From NCBI GenBank assembly GCA_000514715.1, contig AZWL01000005.1, positions 62,001 to 126,000 of the forward strand: a DNA stretch of 64,000 nt. The letters run 5' to 3'. Source of the DNA: Streptomyces sp. CNH099. GTDB taxonomy: Bacteria > Actinomycetota > Actinomycetes > Streptomycetales > Streptomycetaceae. A program made the translations under genes and the position numbers. Shown here piece after piece: positions 16,690 to 24,579 of the stretch (position 1 is the stretch's first letter; every line of letters starts with the position of its first letter). A model generated the notes under the pieces. That model made no database searches, was not told the origin of the DNA, and was given only the letters and a program-made list of their open reading frames with translations.

Positions 16690-18783
16690 GTGGCGCCGAT
16701 GGCCGTCACCGCCCCGGCCACCCGCAAGCCCGCGCCCGTCCCGCCGCCGTCCGTGCGGTCCCGGACGGGCGCGGCCGCGCTCGCCGCCGGGCTCGCGCTG
16801 CTCGTCGCGGTCCTCGCGGTCGTCGACCTCACCCAGGGCACCTCCGACGTCGGCGCCGCCGAGGTCGTCAAGGCGTTCACCGGCCGGGCGGACGCCGGTG
16901 ACTCCTCCGTCGTCATCGCCTCCCGGCTGCCCCGTATGGTCGCGGGGCTGCTGGTCGGCACGGCGCTGGCGATCGCGGGCACCGCCCTGCAGAAGGTCAG
17001 CCGCAACGTGCTGGCCGCGCCGGACACCCTCGCCGTCAACGCCGGTGCGTACGCCGCCCTGGGGGTGGCCGCCGCCACCGGGGTGACGCTGCCGATGCTC
17101 GCCTCCTCCGGCGTCGCCTTCGCCGGCGGGCTCGCCGCCGCGGCGGTGGTGCTGGGGCTCTCGGGCCTCGGCTCGGGCACGGTGCGGCTGGTGCTCGCGG
17201 GCACCGCGCTGACGCTCGGGCTGTTCGCGGTCACCGAGGCGATGCTGCTGCTCTTCCCCGAGGAGACGCAGGGCCTCTACGACTGGCAGCAGGGCAGCAT
17301 CTCGCAGAGCGGCTGGGACGGCGTGCTGCAGATGCTGCCGCTCGTCGCCGTCGGGCTCGCCGGGCTGCTGCTGCTCGCGCGGCGCGTCGACGCCCTGGCG
17401 CTGGGCGACGACGCCGCCCGCGGGCTCGGCGTGCCGGTGCGCCCCACCCGGGTCACGGCGGTGCTGCTGGCGGTGCTGCTCTCCGCGGCGTCGGTGACGC
17501 TCGCCGGGCCGATCGGCTTCGTCGGGCTCTGCGCGCCGGCGCTGGCGCGCGGGATCGCCGGCCGGTTCCGTACGTACGGGAAGTCGCGGGCGGGCATTCC
17601 GCTGGCCGCCCTGCTCGGCATGGGGCTGGTGCTCGGCGCGGACGTGCTGCTGCGGGCCCTCGTCCCGTCGGACACGGCGGTCTCCGTGCCGACGGGCGTG
17701 GTCACCAGCCTCGTCGGCGCGGTGTTCCTCGTGGTGATGGCCACCCGGCTGCGCGACAGCGCGGGCGCGGCCGACACCGACAAGCTGCGCATCCGCAGCC
17801 ACCGCACGTTCGTCGTCACCACGGCGGTGCTGCTGGTCGCGCTGGTGGGGGTGACGCTGACCGCGCTGCTGGTCGGCGACTCCAAGCTGCTGCTCGGCGA
17901 CGTCGCCAACTGGCTGCAGGGCCGGGCGGGCCCGACCACCGACATCGTCCTGGACACCCGCGTCCCGCGGGTGCTCGCCGCGCTGGCGGCCGGCGCCGCG
18001 CTCGCGCTCTCCGGCACGCTGGTGCAGGCCGTGACCCGCAACCCGCTGGCCGAGCCGGGCGTGCTCGGCGTCACCAACGGCGCGGCGCTCGGCGCGGTGC
18101 TGCTGGTGACGACCGTGGACGTGCCCACCTCCTGGGGGCTGTCCGCCGCGGCGCTCGGCGGTGCGGCGCTCACCTCGGTCGGGGTCTTCGGCCTCGCCGC
18201 CCGCGGCGGGTTCCAGCAGAACCGGCTGGTCCTGGTCGGCATGGGCTTCGCCACCGCGGCGACGGCGCTGATCAGCCTGCTGATCGTGCTGACCGACCCG
18301 TTCAACGCGACGATGGCGCTGACCTGGCTGTCCGGCTCGACGTACGGGCGGACCCTGTCGGACGTCGTACCGCTGGCGGTCGTCCTGGCCGCCGGCCTGG
18401 CGATCGCGGCCGCCCGCCGCCGGGAGCTGGACCTCGTCTCGCTGGACGAGGACACGCCGCGGCTGCTGGGCCTGGACCTCGGGCGCAGCCGGCTGTGGCT
18501 GCTGATCCTCAGCGTCGTGCTGGCCGGGACGGCGGTGTCGGCGGCGGGCACGATCGGGTTCGTGGGCCTGGTCGCGCCGCACGCGGCGCGGGCGCTGGTG
18601 GGCCGGCAGCACACCCGCGTGCTGCCGGTGGCGGTGCTGCTGGGCGCGGTGCTGGTGTGCACGGCGGACGTGATCGGCCGCTCGGTGATCGCCCCGGCCC
18701 AGCTGGGCGCGGGCCTGATGACGGCGGTCATCGGCACGCCGTACTTCCTGTACCTGCTGGTACGCAGCCGGGCCGCCCGGTAG
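16690..18783 (+). CDS. Fused FecCD-family siderophore permease (FhuB-like)
   Basis: A 697-residue permease in which two FecCD domains are joined in one chain, as in FhuB. Each half has about ten helices. The coupling and periplasmic motifs occur twice: GTALAIAGTALQKVSRNVLAAPD with GPIGFVGLCAPALAR in the first half, and ALSGTLVQAVTRNPLAEPGV with GTIGFVGLVAPHAAR in the second. GTG at 16690 lies 3 bp after the lipoprotein stop; an in-frame ATG at 16699 is an alternative. With the ATPase and the binding protein it completes an importer and needs no second permease gene. Confidence 0.92.
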   Translation: MAPMAVTAPATRKPAPVPPPSVRSRTGAAALAAGLALLVAVLAVVDLTQGTSDVGAAEVVKAFTGRADAGDSSVVIASRLPRMVAGLLVGTALAIAGTALQKVSRNVLAAPDTLAVNAGAYAALGVAAATGVTLPMLASSGVAFAGGLAAAAVVLGLSGLGSGTVRLVLAGTALTLGLFAVTEAMLLLFPEETQGLYDWQQGSISQSGWDGVLQMLPLVAVGLAGLLLLARRVDALALGDDAARGLGVPVRPTRVTAVLLAVLLSAASVTLAGPIGFVGLCAPALARGIAGRFRTYGKSRAGIPLAALLGMGLVLGADVLLRALVPSDTAVSVPTGVVTSLVGAVFLVVMATRLRDSAGAADTDKLRIRSHRTFVVTTAVLLVALVGVTLTALLVGDSKLLLGDVANWLQGRAGPTTDIVLDTRVPRVLAALAAGAALALSGTLVQAVTRNPLAEPGVLGVTNGAALGAVLLVTTVDVPTSWGLSAAALGGAALTSVGVFGLAARGGFQQNRLVLVGMGFATAATALISLLIVLTDPFNATMALTWLSGSTYGRTLSDVVPLAVVLAAGLAIAAARRRELDLVSLDEDTPRLLGLDLGRSRLWLLILSVVLAGTAVSAAGTIGFVGLVAPHAARALVGRQHTRVLPVAVLLGAVLVCTADVIGRSVIAPAQLGAGLMTAVIGTPYFLYLLVRSRAAR

Positions 18784-18920
18784 CCGCGGCGCGGGCGCGC
18801 CGACGCGGGCCGCCAACCGGCTTGGCGGGCCGGGACTACGCAACACGGGGCAGCTCAGGGAGTAGGCTCGCCCCCAACTTGTGCTGGCCGCACGGACGTT
18901 CACGAGATCGGAGTCGTTCC

Positions 18921-19772
18921 ATGGCAGCGGAGGAAGATCCTGGGGATCCCGGTGTACCTGTCGACCGCCCGACCTCGGCCCGTGCGTATGGCTGGATGCT
19001 CGGCGGCAAGGACAACTACGAGGTCGACCGGCAGTTCGTCCTCGCCACGGCGCAGGACTTCCCTGAGGGCGTGGACATGGCCCGGCAGAACCGGCTCTTC
19101 CTCTACCGCGCGGTGCGTTACCTGGCGCAGGAGGCCGGGATACACCAGTTCTTAGACATGGGCTGTGGGCTGCCCACGGACAACAACGTTCATCAGGTCG
19201 CCCAGAAGTTCGTGCCGGACGCTCGGGTGGTGTACGTGGACATAGACCCCATCGTGCTCGCCCACGGCCGCGCGCTGCTCGCCGAGAATGCGTCCACTAC
19301 CGTGATCTCCGCCGACATGCGCGACCAGGACGCGGTGCTGGCCCACCCGGACGTGCAGCGGCTGATCGATTTCGACCAGCCGGTCGCCGTGATCTTTCTC
19401 TCGGTGGTGCACCACCTGACCGACGCCGACGACCCTCGCCGCATCCTCCGCACGGTCATCGACCGCGCCGTGCCCGGCAGCTTCCTCGGCCTGTCCCAGG
19501 TCGTCTCCGACGATCCGGAGATCGGTGCGGCCTTGTCGGAACACATCTCCCAAAAGGGCTTCCCCTGGCAGACCCGCACACCGGCCGAGGTCGACGTCAT
19601 CGCGGAGGGCCTGGAGCCCGTGCCGCCGGGGCTGGTGAATCTGCTCGATTGGCGCCCGGACCCGTTCCAGCCGGCCCTTGAGCCGGTTCCCCCGCCTCTC
19701 CTGTCATACGTCGGCGCCACGAAGCGCAACAAGCGGTTCTACGAGTACGGCGGGCTGCTCCGCAAGGGGTAG
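18921..19772 (+). CDS. SAM-dependent methyltransferase, DUF574 type, with a TTA codon
   Basis: A 283-residue member of the actinobacterial DUF574/Methyltransf_19 group. Landmarks are SARAYGWMLGGKDNYEVDRQ at the N-terminus, the SAM loop FLDMGCGLPTDNN, VVYVDIDPIVLAHGRALL as the acidic ribose-binding strand, and VIFLSVVHHL. The natural substrate is unknown for the family. Codon 78 (19152-19154) is TTA, the leucine codon that in Streptomyces is read only by the bldA tRNA, so expression may be tied to development. ATG at 18921 follows GATCGGAG. A paralogue lies at 47763-48584. It stands alone between the iron operon and a convergent regulator. Confidence 0.87.
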   Translation: MAAEEDPGDPGVPVDRPTSARAYGWMLGGKDNYEVDRQFVLATAQDFPEGVDMARQNRLFLYRAVRYLAQEAGIHQFLDMGCGLPTDNNVHQVAQKFVPDARVVYVDIDPIVLAHGRALLAENASTTVISADMRDQDAVLAHPDVQRLIDFDQPVAVIFLSVVHHLTDADDPRRILRTVIDRAVPGSFLGLSQVVSDDPEIGAALSEHISQKGFPWQTRTPAEVDVIAEGLEPVPPGLVNLLDWRPDPFQPALEPVPPPLLSYVGATKRNKRFYEYGGLLRKG

Positions 19773-19836
19773 CGCGCTCCGAGGCGCCCTGTCATGCCTT
19801 TGCTCACCGCAGCCGGCTGTGCGGGGGCGGGGGTGG

Positions 19837-20517
19837 CTAGACCGCCGCTCCCAGGAGGCGGTGAAACGCCTCGGCGCCCGCCGGCGTCACCTGCACCGCG
19901 CGTCCGGAGCCGACCCGGCGCAGCCACCCCCGGTCGAACGCCGCGGCGCACAGGGCCGCGCCCAGGGCCCCGGCGAGGTGCGGCCGGCGCTCCGTCCAGT
20001 CCAGGCAGGTCCGTACCAGGGGCCGCCGGGCGCCCCGGGGCTGCTCGTACCCCAGGGCGTCGGCCAGCCAGGCCCGGCCCGCCGCGGTGACGGCGACGCC
20101 GGAGTCGGTGGCGACCAGCCCGCGGGTGACCATGGCGTCCGCCAGGGTCACGCCCAGCCGGCCCGCGAGGTGGTCGTAGCAGGTGCGGGCGCGGGCCTCG
20201 GCGCCGCGGCGCACCGACTCGCGCAGGTTGCGCGGGCGGGGCCGGTCCACCTCCGGGGCGTACGCCGCGAGGGCCTCGACGAGGGCGGCGGCCTCCGGGC
20301 CGGCCAACCGGACGTAGCGGTGCCGGCCCTGCCGCTCCTGCGTCAGCACCCCGCCCTCGATGAGGCGGGACAGCTGCTCGCTGGCGGTGGAGGGGCGCAC
20401 CCCCGCGTGCCGGGCCAGCTCGCCCGCCGTCCAGGCCCGTCCGTCCAACAGCGCCTGGCAGAAGACGGCCCGGGTGCGGTCGGCGAAGAGGCCGGCGGTC
20501 TCGGCGAGGGAGGACAT
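19837..20517 (-). CDS. ArsR-like winged-helix transcriptional regulator
   Basis: A 226-residue regulator with an N-terminal winged helix: TRAVFCQALLDGRAWTAGELARHAGVRPSTASEQLSRLIEGGVL, then RHRYVRLAG as the wing. The rest (about 130 residues) is an extra domain rich in Arg and Ala with a second wHTH-like part near the C-terminus (HLAGALGAALCAAAFDRGWL). Such two-part ArsR proteins are common in actinomycetes. ATG at 20517 fits the family start; GGAGG lies only 1 nt before it, so a GTG at 20535 is possible. It is divergent from the P450-like/PEP-mutase gene (65 bp between) and is its probable regulator. Confidence 0.8.
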   Translation of the reverse strand: MSSLAETAGLFADRTRAVFCQALLDGRAWTAGELARHAGVRPSTASEQLSRLIEGGVLTQERQGRHRYVRLAGPEAAALVEALAAYAPEVDRPRPRNLRESVRRGAEARARTCYDHLAGRLGVTLADAMVTRGLVATDSGVAVTAAGRAWLADALGYEQPRGARRPLVRTCLDWTERRPHLAGALGAALCAAAFDRGWLRRVGSGRAVQVTPAGAEAFHRLLGAAV

Positions 20518-20582
20518 GCCTCCAGGATGGCGCACGCACGGTTCGGGCCGCGCCGAACTGTTCCGCGCCTAGCGTCGCGGCC

Positions 20583-22274
20583 ATGACCACACAGCGCACG
20601 CATGAACTCGACCGCCACGCGGACGTGCGGGCGGCCCTCGCCGACCCGGTCCTGGTCCCGGAGCCGCCGGCGGGCGACGGCGGTCCCGCGGGGGCGAGCA
20701 TGGCATGGCTGCGGGCGACCGTGGCCCGGTTCAGCTCCGGTGAGACGCACCGGCGGCGGCGCGCCGTCGTGACGGCCGAACTCGCCCGGCTGGAGCCGGC
20801 CGCGCTCCGGCGGGCGGCGGCGGCCGGCCCCGGCGGCGAGACCCGGGTGCGGGTGGTCCGTACCCTCGCCGAGGCCCTGGGGATGCCGGAGCCCGCGGCG
20901 GTCGCGGAGGCGGTGACCGTCGTGGCCGGGGCGTACTTCGGAGGCGCGGACGCGGGAGCGGGCACGGGAGCAGGCGCGGCAGCGGGAGCAGGTGGGGCAG
21001 CGGGAGCAGGTGGGGCGGCGGGAGCAGGTGGGGCGGCGGGAGCAGGTGGGGCGGCAGGCGCGGACGCGGACCGGGCCGTGGCCCGGCTGGTGGCGCTGCT
21101 CGCGCCGGAGGACGCGGACGAGGTCGGCCTGGAGGCCGCCGCCAACCGCATCGGGCTGCTGGTGCAGGCGTGTGCGGCGACGTCGGCGCTGGTCGAGGCC
21201 GCGGATGGCGGTGACGCGCCGCTGGCGCGGGTGCTCCGGGAGACGCCGCCGGTACGGATCATGCGCCGCGTCGCCGCCCGCGCCACCCGGGTCGCCGGCC
21301 GGGACATCGCCGCGGGCGACGCGGTCGTCCTGGACGTGGCCGCCGCGCAACGTACGCACCCCGTGCCCCTCGCCTTCGGCGCCCCGCCCCGGGTCTGCCC
21401 CGGCCGTGCGCACGCCCTCGCGCTGGCCGACGGCCTGCTCCGGCGCCCGACGACCCCGTTCGCGGCGCTGCACCACCGGGCCGGCGCGCCGCTGCTGCTG
21501 CCCAACGCCTGGGACCACGCCTCCGCCGCCGCCCTGGCCGCCCGCGGCTTCGACGCGGTCGGCACCACCAGCCTGGGCGTCGCCGCGGGGCTCGGCCTGC
21601 CGGACGGGGCCGCCGCCACCGCGGAGGCGACCGTGGCGCTGGCCCGCCGCCTCGGCCGGGGCGGCTTCCTGTTCACCGTCGACGCCGAGGGAGGCTTCAG
21701 CGACGACCCGGAGGAGGTCGCCGAGCTGGCGCGGCGGCTGTACGGCGCCGGCGCCGCGGGGATCAACCTCGAAGACGGCCGCCCGGACGGCAGTCTCGCC
21801 CCCGCCGGGCTGCACGCCGCGAAGATCGCCGCCGTCAAGGCCGCCGTACCCGGGCTGTTCGTGAACGCCCGCACCGACACCCACTGGCACGGCCGCCGGG
21901 AGGACGAGACCGCGGAGCGCCTGGCCGGGTACGAACAGGCCGGGGCGGACGGGGTGTTCGTACCGGGGCTGTCGGATCCGGACGGGATCGCCGCCCTGAC
22001 GGCGACGCTCCTCGTGCCGCTGAACATCCTGTACGCACCGGGCGGCCCGAGCCTGCCCGAGCTGGCCGCGCTGGGCGTGCGCAGGATCAGCCTCGGCTCG
22101 CTGCTCTACCGCAGGGCCCTGGCCGCGGCCGTCGCCGCCGCGACCGACATCCGCGACGGCCGGCCGACGGACCTCGACGCGCCCTCGTACGCCGAGGTGC
22201 AGGCGGCTGCGGCGGGCGGAGCGGACGGCAGGGCGGACAGCGGCGTGGCCGGCGGTGTGCGGCGGGATCCGTGA
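20583..22274 (+). CDS. P450-like / PEP mutase-isocitrate lyase family fusion protein
   Basis: A 563-residue two-domain protein. Residues 1-290 are a shortened cytochrome P450-like domain: FSSGETHRRRRAVV, LRETPPVRIMRRVAAR and the heme loop FGAPPRVCPGRAHALAL with its Cys. The ExxR helix reads RVLR, lacking the usual Glu, and the I-helix has no AG-x-DT motif, so catalysis is doubtful. A (GGAAGA)n linker encoded by an 18-bp repeat sits near residue 140. Residues about 298-555 are a PEP mutase/methylisocitrate lyase-type barrel: PNAWDHASAAALAARGFDAV, FTVDAEGGF, GINLEDG and NARTDTHWH. ATG at 20583 follows TAGCGT by 6-7 nt, so it may be leaderless. Confidence 0.78.
   Translation: MTTQRTHELDRHADVRAALADPVLVPEPPAGDGGPAGASMAWLRATVARFSSGETHRRRRAVVTAELARLEPAALRRAAAAGPGGETRVRVVRTLAEALGMPEPAAVAEAVTVVAGAYFGGADAGAGTGAGAAAGAGGAAGAGGAAGAGGAAGAGGAAGADADRAVARLVALLAPEDADEVGLEAAANRIGLLVQACAATSALVEAADGGDAPLARVLRETPPVRIMRRVAARATRVAGRDIAAGDAVVLDVAAAQRTHPVPLAFGAPPRVCPGRAHALALADGLLRRPTTPFAALHHRAGAPLLLPNAWDHASAAALAARGFDAVGTTSLGVAAGLGLPDGAAATAEATVALARRLGRGGFLFTVDAEGGFSDDPEEVAELARRLYGAGAAGINLEDGRPDGSLAPAGLHAAKIAAVKAAVPGLFVNARTDTHWHGRREDETAERLAGYEQAGADGVFVPGLSDPDGIAALTATLLVPLNILYAPGGPSLPELAALGVRRISLGSLLYRRALAAAVAAATDIRDGRPTDLDAPSYAEVQAAAAGGADGRADSGVAGGVRRDP
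20979..21050. repeat. 18-bp in-frame tandem repeat, four units
   Basis: Four copies of GCRGCGGGAGCAGGTGGG (72 bp) encode a (GAAGAG)-type Gly/Ala spacer inside the P450-like half of the fusion protein. The unit is a multiple of three, so copy number can vary without breaking the frame. Confidence 0.9.
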
Positions 22275-22476
22275 GGACGCTGCGTTGTCGCGGGCGGCGA
22301 GTCGGGGCAGTGCCGGGGGGTGGCCCCCGGCCGGGTCGGCGGGACGCGCCGCGGCCCGGCGGCGCTGGGGCCCGCGTGGCGCCCGGGCTCCGTGGCGCCC
22401 GGGCGCCGCCCGGCCGAGCGCGAGCGGGCGTCCTCGGGGGAGCCCACCGCGCTCGTACCGGACGACTCCGGGGGGA

Positions 22477-22809
22477 TCAGGCCGGCGGGTCGGGGCGTTC
22501 GGCCAGTTCCTTGATCCGCAGCAGGCGGGTCTCCCAGGACCGGCCGATACGGTCCAGCTCCCGGGCGAGCGCGCCCAGCTTCGCGCCCACGGCCACGTAC
22601 ACGACCTCCCGCCCGCGCTGCTCCGGCGTCACAAGACCGACCTCGCGCAGCACGTCGAGGTGCTTGCCGATGGCCTGCCGGCTGACCGGCATGACCTTCG
22701 CCAGCGCGGACGCCGACATCGGGCCCTCGCCGAGGTGGGTGAGGATCGTCCAGCGCGTCGGATCGCCGAGCGCGGCGCACACGACGGGGAGGGCGGCGGC
22801 CGCGGTCAC
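22477..22809 (-). CDS. ArsR/SmtB-type repressor of the SRPBCC operon
   Basis: A 110-residue winged-helix repressor: LPVVCAALGDPTRWTILTHLGEGPMSASALAKVMPVSRQAIGKHL, then REVVYVAVG as the wing. It has no metal-binding Cys/His cluster and belongs to the group usually paired with SRPBCC (AHSA1) proteins. GTG at 22809 overlaps the stop of the upstream SRPBCC gene by 4 bp (GTGA), so the two are translationally coupled. Two identical-type dyads upstream of the operon (23325-23342 and 23359-23376) are its likely operators, controlling both this operon and the divergent hydrolase gene. Confidence 0.88.
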   Translation of the reverse strand: MTAAAALPVVCAALGDPTRWTILTHLGEGPMSASALAKVMPVSRQAIGKHLDVLREVGLVTPEQRGREVVYVAVGAKLGALARELDRIGRSWETRLLRIKELAERPDPPA

Positions 22810-23303
22810 GGCCGGGGCGCCGCGGCGGCGGCCGTCTTCTCGACGTACGCCTTCCCGGCCGCCAGCTCCTCCAGCCAGCCCTTGTCGTTGCCTTCGCGCT
22901 CCTTCAGCCACACCGCCGGGTCGTCGGCGAGGCCGGAGAACCCGCTCTCGACGACGCGCAGCGTCACCCCGCCGCCGGGGCGCTCGTCGATCCAGAACTC
23001 CACCAGCGTCGAGCCCTCCGACTCGTTCCGGGACGGGGTGGAGAGCCAGCGGAACGCGGCGTAGCACGGCTTGTCCAGCTCCACGGTGCGGAACCGGAAC
23101 TCGCCGAGCGACTCGTCGCGGACGACGGCGACGTCGCCCTCGTAGCGCACCTCCTGCGCGGGGTCGACCTCTCCCTCGTTGATGTACCAGCCGGGCCGTA
23201 CGACCAGGTCCCAGACCCGGTCGGCGGGGGCGTCGATGTCGATCTGCCGGGCGATCCGGTCGAGTTCGGCCAGTTCGGCGTCGGTGTACGCGGTGTCGTT
23301 CAC
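22806..23303 (-). CDS. SRPBCC (AHSA1-like) domain protein
   Basis: A 165-residue START/AHSA1-type ligand-binding or chaperone-like protein: IARQIDIDAPADRVWDLVV at the first strand-helix, ESLGEFRFRTVELDKPCYAAF in the middle, and a long C-terminal helix GWLEELAAGKAYVEKT. The fold makes a hydrophobic cavity; the ligand is unknown. GTG at 23303 is fixed by an excellent AGGAGG 5 nt upstream. It is followed by the ArsR gene with a 4-bp overlap, and the two are divergent from an alpha/beta hydrolase. Confidence 0.87.
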   Translation of the reverse strand: MNDTAYTDAELAELDRIARQIDIDAPADRVWDLVVRPGWYINEGEVDPAQEVRYEGDVAVVRDESLGEFRFRTVELDKPCYAAFRWLSTPSRNESEGSTLVEFWIDERPGGGVTLRVVESGFSGLADDPAVWLKEREGNDKGWLEELAAGKAYVEKTAAAAAPRP

Positions 23304-23324
23304 GGTTCCTCCTCGTGGTCCATC

Positions 23325-23376
23325 TGCAACCGAAGCATTGCACATAAGGAGAGCTGACTGCAACCCTGGAGTTGCA
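23325..23376. promoter_or_regulatory. Paired ArsR operators in a divergent promoter
   Basis: Two dyads of the same design: TGCAAC-CGAAGC-ATTGCA (23325-23342) and TGCAAC-CCTGGA-GTTGCA (23359-23376). Both have 6-bp arms and a 6-bp spacer, and their centres lie 34 bp apart. They fill the 111-bp gap between the SRPBCC-arsR operon and the hydrolase gene, so one repressor could silence both directions. Assignment to the adjacent ArsR protein is inference. Confidence 0.7.
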
Positions 23377-23414
23377 GGAGATGAGTTTTCGACGTCCGCG
23401 CCGTCTGCACCTGC

Positions 23415-24284
23415 ATGGACACTCACACTCTGCCGACCCCCGACGCCGACCTCGTCTACGACGTCCGCGGCCCGCTGCCGACCGCCGACGGCCGCCCGCC
23501 GCTCATGCTGATCGGCCAGCCCATGGACGCCACCGGCTTCCGCGCGCTCGCCGCGCAGTTCCCGGACCGGACCGTCGTCACGTACGACCCGCGCGGCCTG
23601 GGCCGCAGCGTCCGCAAGGACGGCCGGCACGACCACACGCCGCAGACGCAGGCCGCGGACGTGCACGCCGTCATCGGCGCGCTCGGCGCCGGACCCGTCG
23701 AGCTGTTCGGCAGCAGCGGCGGCGCGGTGACGGCGCTGGCGCTGGTGGCCGCGTACCCCGGCGACGTGACCACGCTCGTCGCGCACGAGCCGCCGCTCAT
23801 CCCGGCGCTCCCCGACGCACCGGCCGCGGAGCGGGCCCGGCAGGCGGTCACGGACGCGTACCACGCCAAGGGCTGGGGCGCCGGCATGGCGGCGTTCATG
23901 GCGCTGGGCGCGTGGCAGGGCGAGTTCACCGACGCGTACTTCGCGCAGCCCCCGGCCGACCCCGCGGCCTTCGGCATGCCCGCCGGCGACGACGGCAACC
24001 GCGACGACCCGCTGCTCTCGGACCGCTCCTGGCCCGTCAGCAGCTACCGGCCGGACCCGGCCGCGCTCGCCGCCGCGCCGACGCGCGTGGTGATCGCGGT
24101 GGGCGAGGAGTCGGGCGACACGTTCACGGCGCGCACGGCGCGCGGCACGGCGGCGCTGCTGGGGCAGGAGGCGACGGTCTTCCCGAGCCACCACGGCGGC
24201 TTCCTCGACGCGGAGTTCGGCTACGCGGGGCAGCCGGAGGCGTTCGGCGCGAAGCTGCGGGAGGTGCTGGCGGGCGGCGCCTGA
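23415..24284 (+). CDS. Alpha/beta hydrolase
   Basis: A 289-residue alpha/beta-hydrolase fold enzyme. The oxyanion region is LMLIGQPMDATGF, the nucleophile elbow GSSGGAVTALALVAA (Ser near residue 100), a partner acid is likely in VIAVGEESGD, and the catalytic His is in PSHHGGFLDAEF. The group contains small-ester hydrolases and haloperoxidase-like enzymes; the substrate is unknown. ATG at 23415 fits the N-terminus MDTHTLPTPDADLVYDVRG. It is divergent from the SRPBCC-arsR operon and shares its twin operators, so it is probably derepressed together with it. A strong stem-loop follows at 24395-24436. Confidence 0.87.
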   Translation: MDTHTLPTPDADLVYDVRGPLPTADGRPPLMLIGQPMDATGFRALAAQFPDRTVVTYDPRGLGRSVRKDGRHDHTPQTQAADVHAVIGALGAGPVELFGSSGGAVTALALVAAYPGDVTTLVAHEPPLIPALPDAPAAERARQAVTDAYHAKGWGAGMAAFMALGAWQGEFTDAYFAQPPADPAAFGMPAGDDGNRDDPLLSDRSWPVSSYRPDPAALAAAPTRVVIAVGEESGDTFTARTARGTAALLGQEATVFPSHHGGFLDAEFGYAGQPEAFGAKLREVLAGGA

Positions 24285-24312
24285 ACGGAAGCGGTCCGCC
24301 GCACGTACGGCC

Positions 24313-24378
24313 CGTACACACACACGCGCGCGCCGCACACCGCGGACACCGCGTACCGCGTGCGCGCCGCACACCGCG
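24313..24378. repeat. Alternating purine-pyrimidine tract and 17-bp direct repeat
   Basis: From 24313 to 24333 the sequence alternates pyrimidine and purine (AC repeats running into CG repeats), a pattern prone to Z-DNA. GCGCGCCGCACACCGCG is present twice, at 24328-24344 and 24362-24378. The region lies in the 295-bp gap after the hydrolase gene, which otherwise holds no gene. Confidence 0.7.
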
Positions 24379-24394
24379 CGCACCGCACCAGACT

Positions 24395-24436
24395 GCCGCG
24401 GCCCGGGCCGGACACGGGGCCGGCCCGAGCCGCGGC
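24395..24436 (+). terminator. Strong stem-loop after the hydrolase gene
   Basis: Two 17-bp arms, starting GCCGCGGC at 24395 and ending GCCGCGGC at 24436, pair with a single mismatch around an 8-nt loop. It is 110 bp downstream of the hydrolase stop and 144 bp before the next gene, a good position for a factor-independent terminator without a T-tract. Confidence 0.6.
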
Positions 24437-24579
24437 GCCCGCACTCCGCCGCCTCGCACGTATGCTCGACCCCCACCCCGTTCGGCACCGTCTGTTACGG
24501 ACAACGGCCCCGCACGCGATAGACAGGGGTGTCCGGCAGCGGCGTGCCGGGCAGGCGCGGAGCGAGTGAAGAGCGGAGC

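Noticed and set aside
24313..24378. Short direct repeats considered as a CRISPR or attachment site
   Set aside because: Only two 17-bp copies, no array, no integrase or tRNA gene nearby.
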